64,000 bases of DNA. It comes from Chryseobacterium indologenes (GTDB taxonomy: Bacteria > Bacteroidota > Bacteroidia > Flavobacteriales > Weeksellaceae). This document shows positions 27,377 through 36,824 of this stretch, one piece after another. Within the stretch, counting starts at the first letter, position 1. Every line of letters starts with the position of its first letter. The translations under genes were made by a program, and so were the position numbers. The stretch is taken from NCBI RefSeq assembly GCF_001295265.1, contig NZ_LJOD01000001.1, positions 1 through 64,000 of the forward strand. Direction: 5' to 3'. Under the pieces are notes generated by a model, which saw nothing but the letters and a program-made list of their open reading frames with translations, was not told where the DNA came from and searched no databases.

Positions 27377-28456
27377 TCAGATCACTATGCCTCCTACCCA
27401 CTGTATCTCCCATTTCCCATTTTTATATTCAGCAGAATAATCATTGGAGGAACTGCTGCCGGATTCATAAATGTAGAATATTCCGGGATTTTCTGCATTT
27501 TTCTGTATTCTCGAAATGCTCCCATCCGTAATCTCCGTTACCCTTGTATAAGCTGTCTGCTTTCTTTTATCTTCCGGTATAAACAGCACCCTGAATTCCG
27601 GACTGACCTGATGAAAATAATCACAGCCGCTTTCATATACCATAAAAGAATAGTTCCTTTTTCTCTGGTCTGCTTCTCCGTAACCATTGTTCAGAAGCAG
27701 TAATTCATACAGCCGGGTAAATTTATTTTTCCCTGATTTATACATTGGATTCATATCATCAAAATCATTAATGCCGTCTCCGTCTGTATCTTTATCATCA
27801 GGATTCAGGCCCATGCTTTTTTCAAAAATATTATTGTACCCGTCTTTATCCGTATCCTTCATCAGGTCCTTTATTTTTATTTTAAATAATTTTCCGTCTT
27901 CCATCGCGGAATAATCATCATAACCAGGAAGTCCTCCTACTTTAATAATTTTCACAAGACTTCCTTCTATCTGAAGATATTCTCCCTGAATAATAGGCTG
28001 CTGCTGAATTTTATTGAAGTAATAATGACTGAAACTCAGCCCCAGAAAATACGCCGAAGGCTTGTTATTTTCAATCTTTAATAACCAGTATCCTAAATTG
28101 TTATTGCCCAGGGCATACAACACATTCCCCACCTGCTGCCGGGCGATATACCAGAACTGTTTAGAAAATTTTTCATCAAACAGTTTAAAATCAGTTTCTT
28201 TTTTCTTAAAGTTCTCATCATATTCCTGATCGTAAGTATGGGCTGCTGTACTGTCTTTTTTAAAATCCCGGTATTTCTTAAGGTTTATAATTTCAAGGTA
28301 AGCAGGTTTTTCATTAAGGATCTGCTGTACCGTATAAGGTTTCTGTTCTTCGTATTTACCATAGATCTCATCTCTGCTGTTAACAAAACAGTTGTCTTCA
28401 GCAGATTCAGAACACGAAAAAATCGTGGCAAGAGCTGCAAAGTATAAAATTTTCAT
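27377..28456 (-). CDS. lipoprotein with thrombospondin type 3-like calcium repeats
   Basis: A 359-aa protein with a lipobox-like N-terminus (LATIFSC, predicted acylated Cys about 15). The middle (about 195-245) has Asp-rich repeats DTDKDGYNNIFEKSMGLNP and DTDGDGINDFDDMNP, typical of Ca2+-binding TSP3 repeats of outer-membrane proteins. No enzyme motif was seen. It faces the GG-peptide pair convergently. Confidence 0.75.
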   Translation of the reverse strand: MKILYFAALATIFSCSESAEDNCFVNSRDEIYGKYEEQKPYTVQQILNEKPAYLEIINLKKYRDFKKDSTAAHTYDQEYDENFKKKETDFKLFDEKFSKQFWYIARQQVGNVLYALGNNNLGYWLLKIENNKPSAYFLGLSFSHYYFNKIQQQPIIQGEYLQIEGSLVKIIKVGGLPGYDDYSAMEDGKLFKIKIKDLMKDTDKDGYNNIFEKSMGLNPDDKDTDGDGINDFDDMNPMYKSGKNKFTRLYELLLLNNGYGEADQRKRNYSFMVYESGCDYFHQVSPEFRVLFIPEDKRKQTAYTRVTEITDGSISRIQKNAENPGIFYIYESGSSSSNDYSAEYKNGKWEIQWVGGIVI

Positions 28457-28480
28457 AGTTAAAGTTTACTATATGAATGC

Positions 28481-28514
28481 AAAAAACGCTCCCAAATTCA
28501 TGGAAACGTTTTTT
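28481..28514 (-). terminator. terminator after ychF
   Basis: On the reverse strand AAAACG.TTCC pairs with GG.A.CGTTTT, followed by T residues, between ychF and the lipoprotein gene. Confidence 0.6.
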
Positions 28515-28539
28515 AATTATAACTAACTTTAATATTTTC

Positions 28540-29631
28540 TTATACGTTGAATCTGAAGTGCATAATATCACCATCTTTCACAATATACTCCTTCCCTTCT
28601 ACGGAAAGTTTTCCGGCTTCTTTTATTTTTACTTCTGAACCGTAGGTGATGTAATCTTCATATTTTATTACTTCTGCACGGATGAATCCTTTTTCGAAAT
28701 CTGAGTGAATTACCCCTGCTGCCTGAGGAGCTGTCCAACCCTGTCCTATCGTCCAGGCTCTTACTTCTTTTACTCCGGCTGTAAAGTATGTCTGAAGTTT
28801 CAAGAGGTCATATGCTTTTCTGATCAGACGGTTTACTCCCGGTTCCTGAAGACCAAGTTCATCAAGGAAGATCTCTCTTTCTTCAAAAGTTTCCAGCTCA
28901 TTGATGTCTGCTTCAATCTGAGCAGCTAAAACCACTACTTCTGCGCCTTCATTTTTAGCCATCTCTTCAATTTTACCCACCCATTCGTTTCCGTTTTTGA
29001 TTGAGTTTTCGTCTACATTACAAACGTAAAGAACCGGCTTATTCGTCAAAAGCTGAACTTCACCGATAATAGATTTTGTAAGATCATCTACAGCAAACTC
29101 TCTTGCATTTTTACCATCTTCCAGGAATTTCTGCAGATTTTGAAGGGTTTCATAGGTAAGGATATCTTCTTTTTTTCCCGACTTAATGAATTTTTTAGCT
29201 TTCTCAACGGCTTTACCAACGGTTTCAAGATCTTTAAGCTGCAGCTCAATATCGATAATTTCTTTATCTCTTAACGGGTCTACAGATCCTTCAACGTGAA
29301 CGATATTTCCGTTATCAAAGCATCTTAAAACGTGGATGATGGCTTCACACTCACGGATATTGGCAAGAAACTGGTTCCCCAGCCCTTCTCCTTTGCTGGC
29401 TCCTTTTACAAGACCTGCAATATCAACAATTTCCACAACAGCCGGCAATACTCTCTCCGGCTTTACTATTTTTTCCAGTTCAAACAATCTCTGATCCGGC
29501 ACTGATACTGTCCCCAGATTCGGTTCAATAGTACAGAAAGGATAATTCGCTGATTGAGCTTTTGCGTTGCTTAAACAGTTAAAAAGTGTTGATTTACCTA
29601 CATTCGGAAGGCCTACAATTCCACATTTCAT
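28540..29631 (-). CDS. ychF: redox-regulated ATPase YchF (Obg-like)
   Basis: A 363-aa TRAFAC-class P-loop protein that hydrolyses ATP and binds ribosomes in characterised bacteria. G1 is GLPNVGKSTLFN at about 6-17, G3 is DIAGL followed by VKGASKGEGLGNQFL, and the C-terminal TGS domain ends GDIMHFRFNV. Length and ends are canonical. It is a single gene with its own promoter. Confidence 0.96.
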   Translation of the reverse strand: MKCGIVGLPNVGKSTLFNCLSNAKAQSANYPFCTIEPNLGTVSVPDQRLFELEKIVKPERVLPAVVEIVDIAGLVKGASKGEGLGNQFLANIRECEAIIHVLRCFDNGNIVHVEGSVDPLRDKEIIDIELQLKDLETVGKAVEKAKKFIKSGKKEDILTYETLQNLQKFLEDGKNAREFAVDDLTKSIIGEVQLLTNKPVLYVCNVDENSIKNGNEWVGKIEEMAKNEGAEVVVLAAQIEADINELETFEEREIFLDELGLQEPGVNRLIRKAYDLLKLQTYFTAGVKEVRAWTIGQGWTAPQAAGVIHSDFEKGFIRAEVIKYEDYITYGSEVKIKEAGKLSVEGKEYIVKDGDIMHFRFNV

Positions 29632-29737
29632 ATTGTAAAATTCAAAGTTTTAAGGTTTAGGTTTAAAGTTCAATGCAATAGGTTTAAAGTTTTTTATGAC
29701 TTTTCGCTGAATTACTGAACCTTGAACTTTAAGCGTG

Positions 29738-29745
29738 CAAAGATA
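29738..29745 (-). promoter_or_regulatory. TAnnTTTG promoter element for ychF
   Basis: TATCTTTG on the reverse strand, about 107 nt upstream of the ATG, giving a leader of about 100 nt that contains TTTAAAGTT-type repeats. Confidence 0.5.
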
Positions 29746-29769
29746 GTGATTTTAGAGTGAGTTTCATAA

Positions 29770-29798
29770 TAAAAAAATCTGCCGGATTCCGACAGATT
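29770..29798 (-). terminator. terminator downstream of the ferritin gene
   Basis: AAATCTG.CGGA and TCCG.CAGATTT pair around a short loop; on the reverse strand a T-run follows. Confidence 0.6.
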
Positions 29799-30016
29799 TA
29801 AGTAATGTTAATTGCAAATAAGAATTCCTGATTTAGATAGGCTTAAAACCGCGAGGTGGAAGAAAGGAGCAGCAGGGATCATAAACTCCCTTCTTTTTAA
29901 AGTTATTTAATTGTAGGTAACCGTTAATAATTATAAGCAAAATTAACTTCCTGTCACCCTTTTCCAGCTTCCTGCACATATCTTAAATTCCCCGAAATCA
30001 GGCTAAATCATCAGGC

Positions 30017-30568
30017 TTACGGATTATCGCCTGTGGCATCCTGAGCCAGCGGAACATCATTAGGGGCTTCCTGCATGGCCATATCCAGTGTAAACAGCGA
30101 TTCATCGGTAGCACGGTCGCCACCTGCAATTTTTAATTTATCAATGAGGTTTTGAGCCAGTGTTTCTTCTTCAATCTGTTCCTGAACAAACCATTGCATA
30201 AAATTCCATGTTGCCCAGTCTTTTTCTTCCAGTGCCAGATCTACAATTTTATAGATGGCTGTGGTATTGTCTACCTCATGTTTGAAAACACCATCAAAGC
30301 AGGCTGACAGAGATTCAGGATCAGCGGGCGGCGCGGGAATAGCATCTACTTTAGGTTTTCCGCCTCTGTTCAGAATGTATTCCATGAATTTAATAGAATG
30401 GTTTCTTTCTTCCTGTGCATGCCGGTAAAGGAAATTGGCAATTCCCTGATATCCTTTATCATCAGCCCAGATTCCATAAGACAAAAAAACGTGTGATGCA
30501 TGAATTTCTTTGTTCATCTGATCACTAAGTGCTTTTTCCACATTCGCGGAAAGTCGGTTAGTATTCAT
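30017..30568 (-). CDS. ferritin-like iron-storage protein
   Basis: A 183-aa four-helix ferritin that oxidises and stores iron. Ferroxidase-centre residues are visible in DQMNKEIHASHVFL (Glu), HAQEERNHSIKFM (ExxxH) and QEQIEEETLAQNLIDK (Glu). It has no heme-ligand bacterioferritin signature and no Dps-type short form. It is a single gene. Confidence 0.94.
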   Translation of the reverse strand: MNTNRLSANVEKALSDQMNKEIHASHVFLSYGIWADDKGYQGIANFLYRHAQEERNHSIKFMEYILNRGGKPKVDAIPAPPADPESLSACFDGVFKHEVDNTTAIYKIVDLALEEKDWATWNFMQWFVQEQIEEETLAQNLIDKLKIAGGDRATDESLFTLDMAMQEAPNDVPLAQDATGDNP

Positions 30569-30898
30569 AATGTTATATTTTGGTGATTATGGAATTAATC
30601 ATGCAAAAATGGTTCCGATAAAGCATTTATGGTCAATAAAATCCAGCCATAAACCTGTATATTTTATTGAATTTCATTATTTTAAGTTAATAATTTATAG
30701 TTATTCTAAAATAATTTTGTCGGCTTGTTTATTTCCTGTAGTATTGTTTCATGAAAATATTGTACTCTTTGATTGCTTTAAACTCGTTCATAAAAAATCT
30801 GCCAGATTTGTAGAAAAATTCTCACAAATCTGGCAGATTTATCATTAGGGCAAAGTACTTTCTTATATTGAATTGTTTGTTTTGCTATTTTTAAGAGA
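30569..30898. other. intergenic region upstream of ferritin
   Basis: About 330 bp, AT-rich. Apart from the long hairpin at 30795-30840, which is the terminator of the gene at 30899-32503, nothing was recognised. Confidence 0.5.
30795..30840 (-). terminator. long hairpin terminator (17-bp arms)
   Basis: AAATCTGCCAGATTTGT and ACAAATCTGGCAGATTT are exact inverted copies around a 12-nt loop, followed on the reverse strand by TTTTT. Confidence 0.75.
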
Positions 30899-32503
30899 CT
30901 ATTTCACCTTTCTTGCAGTATAATCACTTTCATTTCCTAGCCTATCTACCGCTTTTATGGCCACAGCATTCAGTTTCTGACCGTTCTTATGCTTCGGAAT
31001 ATCTTTAGAAAGGTTGTCAAGTGTGAGGATTTCGGTTTCCCAGACTCCGTTGTATTGGGTGAAAAGAATCCATTGGAATACATCTCCTATATTTTTAGTG
31101 CTCCATCCGGCCTGAACAGCATTTCCGTTATCTGTAATAAACAGGGTCGGGGTCTGTAACGGAGCTGCTTTTATCCATGGCGATTTCGGAACCAGAGCTT
31201 TTTCTTTATAAGGCCCGTTTTTCAGGGTAGGAAGCATATTAGGGTTTTTGGTTAGTCCTGCAATACTCCAATGAATTTCCCCGGCATCATTCTTCAGGAT
31301 CTGCCTGGAAATCTCAATCTGGTTTTTAATTTCAGCAGGACGGTCTGCTACTTTTATTTCAACAGTATTCAGCCCCGGCCATACGTGGCGGTTCATTGTA
31401 TTTTCTGTTTTCCACCAGTTCAGCAGGGCTTCAAACCCCTGACCTTTTGCATCTATCGGCCAGTACAGCTGCGGTGAGAAATAGTCTACCCAGCCTTTAT
31501 TCAGCCATAATTTAGCATCAGCGTATAATTCGTCATACTGAGAAGATCCCACAATTCCGGCAGGATACCCCGGTTTCCAGATTCCGAAAGGGCTGATCCC
31601 GAATTTCACATAATTTTTTTCAGCATGAACTTCTTTATAGATTCTTTCTACAAATTTATTGACATTATCTCTCCTCCAGTCTGCCCTGGATAAGGTTCCC
31701 CCGTTTCTGAGGTATTCATTCCATGATGCATTATCCGGGAAGTCTGCCCCTCTGTTGTAAGTGGCATAAGGATAGAAATAGTCATCAAAGTGAACAGCAT
31801 CAATATCATATCTTTTTACAATATCTTTTACAACATTGGAAACATGCCCCTGGGTTCTCGGATTTGCCGGATCAAACCAATACATTCCGTTTTTCAGCTT
31901 CACCACAATATCAGACAGTTTGCTGGCCATTGAATGTCCGTTTACAGTGCCTCCGTTTGAATGATGGGCACGGTAAGGGTTGAGCCATACGTGGAGCTCT
32001 AATCCCCTTTTATGGGATTCTTCAATCCAGAATTGCAGCGGATCGTAATTGGGGTAAGGAGCGGTTCCGGTCTGTCCGGTCAGGAAATATGACCACGGTT
32101 CGATGCTGCTGGTATATAGAGCATCTGCGGAAGGTCTTATCTGAAAAATGACAGCATTGAAATTATTATCTTTCAGCATATCCAGCATACTGATGGCTTC
32201 TGCTTTCTGCTGATCAACGGTAAGGTTGTTTCTTGAAGGCCAGTTGATGTTGGCAACACTTGCAATCCATGCACCACGGAATTCCCTTTTCACTTCCGGA
32301 AGGGTGGTTCTGAAGTTTTCTTCATTCTGCGGACTTACAGGTGGTTTAACGGCTACCGGCTCTTTCGGTTGAGTTACTGAGGTATTGGGTTTTGTTGTAT
32401 TTTTCGGAGGTGCTGTTTTAACGGTATTGCTTTGCACGGAACAGCTGCTGTAAGATGCAAAAACCCCTGTTAAAATGATAAGCTTTATGATGTTCATTCT
32501 CAT
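30899..32503 (-). CDS. GHL10-like glycoside hydrolase (DUF187) lipoprotein
   Basis: A 534-aa secreted lipoprotein: signal peptide with lipobox (YSSCS, Cys about 21), a Pro/Thr-rich linker (about 28-65), then a GHL10/DUF187 TIM-barrel starting REFRGAWIASVANINWPS. Barrel motifs include VIFQIRPSADALY, HVWLNPYRAH, DAVHFDDYFYPY and DYFSPQLYWP. The C-terminal 100 residues look like a fibronectin type III-like domain. Related proteins act on peptidoglycan or other glycans; the substrate here is not determined. A second ATG lies 2 codons into the gene. Confidence 0.88.
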   Translation of the reverse strand: MRMNIIKLIILTGVFASYSSCSVQSNTVKTAPPKNTTKPNTSVTQPKEPVAVKPPVSPQNEENFRTTLPEVKREFRGAWIASVANINWPSRNNLTVDQQKAEAISMLDMLKDNNFNAVIFQIRPSADALYTSSIEPWSYFLTGQTGTAPYPNYDPLQFWIEESHKRGLELHVWLNPYRAHHSNGGTVNGHSMASKLSDIVVKLKNGMYWFDPANPRTQGHVSNVVKDIVKRYDIDAVHFDDYFYPYATYNRGADFPDNASWNEYLRNGGTLSRADWRRDNVNKFVERIYKEVHAEKNYVKFGISPFGIWKPGYPAGIVGSSQYDELYADAKLWLNKGWVDYFSPQLYWPIDAKGQGFEALLNWWKTENTMNRHVWPGLNTVEIKVADRPAEIKNQIEISRQILKNDAGEIHWSIAGLTKNPNMLPTLKNGPYKEKALVPKSPWIKAAPLQTPTLFITDNGNAVQAGWSTKNIGDVFQWILFTQYNGVWETEILTLDNLSKDIPKHKNGQKLNAVAIKAVDRLGNESDYTARKVK

Positions 32504-32586
32504 AGTCTGGAAAAACTATTTTAAATTTATTTTTATTCTTAGAGATTATTATGCCAAAATAAATATTTTCGGGACTTTTTCTTAGA

Positions 32587-32613
32587 AAAAAAGCCCCGAA
32601 AAATCGAGGCTTT
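32587..32613 (-). terminator. terminator after typA
   Basis: On the reverse strand AAAGCC.CGA pairs with TCG.GGCTTT, followed by a T-run. Confidence 0.7.
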
Positions 32614-32634
32614 GATTTTATAGTAAGAAATTTC

Positions 32635-34440
32635 TTAAGCTTTTGCAGATCTTTCCACTCTTTTTCTTTCTTCTTCGGAAAGGATTTTCTTTCTCATTCT
32701 GATGAAATTCGGAGTTACCTCAATGGCTTCATCCCCCTGAATATATTCCATACATTCTTCAAGTGAGAATAAGATTTTCGGAGCTACTCCCGTATCTTTA
32801 TCTTTTCCGGCAGCACGCATATTGTTCAGCTGTTTTGCTTCAACAATGTTTACCACAAGATCTCCCGGCTTGTTCTGTTCTCCAACAATCATTCCTGTAT
32901 AGATTTCCTCACCCGGATCAACAAAGAATTTACCTCTGTCCTGTAGCTTATTAATTGAATATTCTGTAGCCGGGCCTGTTGTTTTACTGATCAGCACTCC
33001 ATTATTTCTTCCAGGAATAACTCCTTTGAAAGGCTTATATTCTGTGAAACGGTGTGCCATAATAGCTTCTCCGGCAGTAGCAGTTAACATCTGGGAACGT
33101 AACCCGATTAATCCTCTTGAAGGAATTTCGAATTCCATATGCTGCATTTCTCCCTTGGTTTCCATAATATGAAGGTCACCTTTTCTCTGGGTAGCTAAAT
33201 CAATTACCCTTGAAGCAAACTCTTCAGGAACATCCACTACTAAAGATTCGTAAGGTTCACAGCTTACCCCGTCAATTTCTTTCAGGATAACCTGCGGCTG
33301 GCCGATGGTCATTTCATATCCTTCTCTTCTCATGGTTTCAATTAAAACGGATAAGTGAAGAATACCTCTACCGAATACAAGGAAAGTATTGGCATCATCG
33401 GTCTGCTGAACTCTTAATGCTAAGTTTTTCTCTAATTCTTTCGTTAATCTTTCTTTCAGGTGATTAGACGTAACATATTTACCGTCTTTACCGAAGAAAG
33501 GTGAATTGTTGATAGAGAACGTCATGTTCAGTGTAGGCTCATCAATTGCTGTTCTTTCCAATGGTTCAGGATTTTCAAGATCAACGAAAGAGTCACCGAT
33601 CTGGAAGGAATCAAATCCTACTACGGCACAAATATCTCCTGCCTGTACTTCGGTTACCTTTTTCTTTCCTAATCCTTCAAAAACGTAAAGTTCTTTTACT
33701 TTCCCTTTTACAATTTTACCTTCTGCCTGAGCTAGGCCAATCCACTGGGATTCTTTGATCTCCCCTCTTGTTACTTTTCCAATTGCAATTCTTCCCAGGA
33801 ATGAAGAGTAATCAAGAGAAGTAATCTGCATCTGAAGGTTTCCTTCTTCTACTTTTGGAGCAGGAACGTATTGTAAAATCCCATCCAATAACGGTAAAAT
33901 GTCTTCGGTCTGCTCTAATGAAGTGTTGAACCAGCCTTGTTTTGAAGAACCGTAGAAAGTAGGGAAATCAAGCTGTTCTTCAGTAGCTTCAAGGTTGAAG
34001 AATAAATCAAATACCTGATCGTGAACTTCGTCCGGACGGCAGTTTGGCTTATCTACTTTATTGATCACCACTAATGGTCTCAAGCCTAATTCCAAAGCTT
34101 TCTGAAGTACGAACCTGGTCTGTGGCATTGGTCCTTCGAAGGCATCCACCAATAGGATAACTCCATCAGCCATTTTTAATACTCTTTCTACTTCTCCACC
34201 AAAATCGGCGTGACCAGGAGTATCAATTACGTTAATTTTTGTGTCTTTATAGGTAACAGAAATATTCTTGGATAAGATGGTGATCCCTCTTTCTCTTTCA
34301 AGATCATTGTTATCCATAATTAATTCCCCGCTTTCCTGATTTTCCCGGAAAATGTTGGTAGCGTGAATGATTTTGTCAACCAAAGTCGTTTTCCCGTGGT
34401 CAACGTGTGCGATAATCGCAATATTTCTAATGTTTTGCAT
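32635..34440 (-). CDS. typA: translational GTPase TypA/BipA
   Basis: A 601-aa ribosome-associated GTPase of the EF-G superfamily. G1 is AHVDHGKTTL at about 11-20, G3 DTPGHADFGGEV and G4 NKVDKP. The C-terminal domain carries the TypA signature region GRGILHLSVLIETMRREGYE. Length and all motifs are canonical. It acts in stress- and cold-related ribosome function in studied bacteria. Confidence 0.96.
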   Translation of the reverse strand: MQNIRNIAIIAHVDHGKTTLVDKIIHATNIFRENQESGELIMDNNDLERERGITILSKNISVTYKDTKINVIDTPGHADFGGEVERVLKMADGVILLVDAFEGPMPQTRFVLQKALELGLRPLVVINKVDKPNCRPDEVHDQVFDLFFNLEATEEQLDFPTFYGSSKQGWFNTSLEQTEDILPLLDGILQYVPAPKVEEGNLQMQITSLDYSSFLGRIAIGKVTRGEIKESQWIGLAQAEGKIVKGKVKELYVFEGLGKKKVTEVQAGDICAVVGFDSFQIGDSFVDLENPEPLERTAIDEPTLNMTFSINNSPFFGKDGKYVTSNHLKERLTKELEKNLALRVQQTDDANTFLVFGRGILHLSVLIETMRREGYEMTIGQPQVILKEIDGVSCEPYESLVVDVPEEFASRVIDLATQRKGDLHIMETKGEMQHMEFEIPSRGLIGLRSQMLTATAGEAIMAHRFTEYKPFKGVIPGRNNGVLISKTTGPATEYSINKLQDRGKFFVDPGEEIYTGMIVGEQNKPGDLVVNIVEAKQLNNMRAAGKDKDTGVAPKILFSLEECMEYIQGDEAIEVTPNFIRMRKKILSEEERKRVERSAKA

Positions 34441-34458
34441 ATAGGATTTTTACGGGTG

Positions 34459-34466
34459 CAAAAATA
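34459..34466 (-). promoter_or_regulatory. TAnnTTTG promoter element for typA
   Basis: TATTTTTG on the reverse strand, 18 nt upstream of the ATG at 34440. Confidence 0.5.
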
Positions 34467-34736
34467 GTGATTTTAAATGAATTAATTAAAAAGTTTCTGT
34501 AATATTTAACAATTTCATAATGAGAAAATTAGATAAAATCTGTTTAAAATCTCCGGAAAAGATACAGGACATTGAGTTCTGCTATTTCTTTGTTTTACAT
34601 TTTATCCGCACCTGTTTCTACAAAAATAATATCAATCTATTCAGAAAATATTATTTAGAAATTATACTGAATGTACATTTTTTATCTCTATAGATATAAA
34701 ATATATAACACGTCAAGTTCTGTCGCTGTCCCCTAT

Positions 34737-34744
34737 TACTTTTG
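34737..34744 (+). promoter_or_regulatory. TAnnTTTG promoter element for the beta-helix gene
   Basis: TACTTTTG, about 55 nt upstream of the ATG at 34799. Confidence 0.5.
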
Positions 34745-34798
34745 TTTCAGAAGTTTTCCTGCAGGAAACGGAATTAATAACATCAAAAAACAAATTTT

Positions 34799-36448
34799 AT
34801 GATTTTAACGAATGAATTTTTCTCACCAACAAGTACCATTCCCGATCAGGATATAATAGAACTGATTGATGAATTTACTTTTGAACCTTATGTTTACCAA
34901 AGAGTTCTTAGCGTTCCAATTGAAGACGGTACTATTTTCAGAAATCGCAATGGAGTTTTTTATGCTAACCAAACGGTAATTAACAATGGCGAACCTATCG
35001 ACATTGGCATCTTCGGAGCTAAAGGTGATGGTACTACTGATGATACTGACAGTATTAACAATGCTGTTTTGTACCTCTCTATTGTAGGAAGAGGTTCCTT
35101 AAAGTTTAACGGCAGTAAGACTTATCTTATCAACCAAACCATTTACATCACTTCTAATTTAATTTTTTATTGTAATGGCGCTACTTTCAAAGGAAATGCT
35201 GCAGGTGATAATACTATTATAGAAACAGCCTATTTAAAAACGGATGCGAACACCCAGGCTAAAAGTTTACAATCTAACCTTCTGACAACATACGGAACCC
35301 ATGTAGTTATTTCATCCCAAATTAAAGATGCTAATTTTGTTCACTGTGGGACAGGTTTACATTTTGTCAATTTTTGTCATGGATGTTCTCTGGAAAACAT
35401 TAATTTTTCGGACTGCATATCTGCTATAAAATTCGATAACTGCTTTTACACTGTTTTGAAAAATATTATAGCAACTCATGTGTCAAGAGAAGTACCTGTT
35501 CCTGACGAGTATTGCTATCAATTTCTTGGGCAGAATAATGCATTGCTTTTAGAAAGAATGACGGCAACCCGAAATTTAGGATTCCTCTTTACCAATGGCA
35601 CTACAGCAACTACTATCATTTCAGCAACAACAGAAGGCGGAAATACAGGAATGAAGTTTGAACAAGATTGCCTGGGAGTAACCATTAACGGATTATATGC
35701 GGAATATATCAAAGATGTCATTGATTTATCAGATGTTCGTAATGGAAATTTTGAAATATCTAATGGTTATTTTAACAGTACAGACCGTCCGTTGATAGGT
35801 CCTAATTTTTCAGGACCTCCCAATAATAGTAAAGAAGATAGAGAAGTAACCGGCAGCTGGAGAAACAACAGTATTGTTGGTATTAATAAAATACATCAAG
35901 GCTACACTTACAGAGGTCTTATGAATGTTTCTCAGGAAAGGAATTATATGAAATATGAACTTCCTATTTACGAGGGCAATGGCAGCCTTCCTGATAACTG
36001 GATTGTAGGAGATTTTACCAATATAGTCTCATTTGGCCACATAAAAGACAATGATGCTAAAGCCATTGGTAATGTAAAAAGACAATTTGGTGTAATCCCA
36101 GTAACAAGAAGTGGTGATGTGGGTGATGGAAAAGCTGGCAGCATTCCTGACTGCACTCATGAACTCATCGGAAGTAATCCTTCTAATTTTGGCATCAAGA
36201 TCAAAACCAAAATTAAGTTCCAGGAATATATGATGTTTGCCAAATACAACATTTATGTAGCCACCTATTCTTTCGGCAGGTGGTTCTACGGAGATATTTT
36301 CGGGAAAAACCTATCTCCTAAAGATGTTGGCAACTCACAAATCACAACCATTGAAAATGAAAATGGCTTTCTGGTCATTAAAATAACAGGATTTAACGAA
36401 CCTAATTTAAGCTATATCATTCAGGGAAATGTACAGCTTATTGTTTAA
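34799..36448 (+). CDS. pectate-lyase-3/tail-spike-like beta-helix protein
   Basis: A 549-aa protein without a signal peptide or T9SS tail. Near residue 75 it has GAKGDGTTDDTDSI, the typical opening of Pectate_lyase_3 (GH28-related) right-handed beta-helices used in phage tail spikes and some polysaccharide-active enzymes. The following 250 residues show a short-period Asn/Gly/Ile-rich rhythm that fits helix coils. No phage structural gene is adjacent. It could be a cell-associated glycan-binding or degrading protein or a domesticated tail-spike gene. Confidence 0.7.
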   Translation: MILTNEFFSPTSTIPDQDIIELIDEFTFEPYVYQRVLSVPIEDGTIFRNRNGVFYANQTVINNGEPIDIGIFGAKGDGTTDDTDSINNAVLYLSIVGRGSLKFNGSKTYLINQTIYITSNLIFYCNGATFKGNAAGDNTIIETAYLKTDANTQAKSLQSNLLTTYGTHVVISSQIKDANFVHCGTGLHFVNFCHGCSLENINFSDCISAIKFDNCFYTVLKNIIATHVSREVPVPDEYCYQFLGQNNALLLERMTATRNLGFLFTNGTTATTIISATTEGGNTGMKFEQDCLGVTINGLYAEYIKDVIDLSDVRNGNFEISNGYFNSTDRPLIGPNFSGPPNNSKEDREVTGSWRNNSIVGINKIHQGYTYRGLMNVSQERNYMKYELPIYEGNGSLPDNWIVGDFTNIVSFGHIKDNDAKAIGNVKRQFGVIPVTRSGDVGDGKAGSIPDCTHELIGSNPSNFGIKIKTKIKFQEYMMFAKYNIYVATYSFGRWFYGDIFGKNLSPKDVGNSQITTIENENGFLVIKITGFNEPNLSYIIQGNVQLIV

Positions 36449-36454
36449 TAAAAG

Positions 36455-36480
36455 ACACCTCTTTTTTGAGGTGTTTTTTT
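36455..36480 (+). terminator. intrinsic terminator after the beta-helix gene
   Basis: ACACCTC and GAGGTGT arms with a T-loop and a T-run. Confidence 0.8.
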
Positions 36481-36486
36481 GTCATA

Positions 36487-36741
36487 TTAATGTCTTATCA
36501 ACCGATACAACAGCACCACATCAATTAAAACCACCAGAAAAAACCGGACAAGAAATGATTTTTTTGAGGTTTTATGGTTAAAAATAATCATTCCTGACGC
36601 CGCACCTATAATCCCTCCCAGAAGAGAAAGTCCTAAAAGGGCATTTTCAGAGATTCGTCTTTTATGGCGTTTAGAAAGGTATTTATCATAACCATAAATA
36701 ATGAATACGGTTATATTAATAATAAAGAGATACAATAACAT
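36487..36741 (-). CDS. DUF1294 small membrane protein
   Basis: An 84-aa protein (an upstream in-frame ATG at 36771 would add 10 residues). It fits the DUF1294 pattern: YGYDKYLSKRHKRRISENALL then LGGIIGAASGMIIFNHKTSK, with two or three hydrophobic segments. Function is unknown. It is convergent with the beta-helix gene. Confidence 0.8.
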   Translation of the reverse strand: MLLYLFIINITVFIIYGYDKYLSKRHKRRISENALLGLSLLGGIIGAASGMIIFNHKTSKKSFLVRFFLVVLIDVVLLYRLIRH

Positions 36742-36824
36742 TCCGCAAAAATACTTGTTCTGGAAAAACAAATAGTGTATTTTTAATCATTATTAAAAAA
36801 CTTTTCAAAAAGTAAATAACCCAG

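Larger units (their letters stand above)
29632..30016. other. intergenic region with TTTAAAG-type repeats and a terminator
   Basis: About 385 bp. 29641-29735 holds degenerate short repeats of the TTTAAAG/TTCAAAG/TTTAAGG type. The ychF promoter is at 29738-29745 and a reverse-strand terminator at 29770-29798. The rest shows nothing recognisable. Confidence 0.5.
34441..34798. other. divergent intergenic region between typA and the beta-helix gene
   Basis: About 360 bp, AT-rich. It holds a reverse TATTTTTG element for typA (34459-34466) and a forward TACTTTTG element (34737-34744) for the beta-helix gene. No ORF or other structure was seen. Confidence 0.5.

Noticed and set aside
34799-36448. 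Prophage or tailocin around the beta-helix gene
   Set aside because: Flanking genes are chromosomal (typA, DUF1294, surface protein) and no capsid, tail tube, terminase or integrase is visible.
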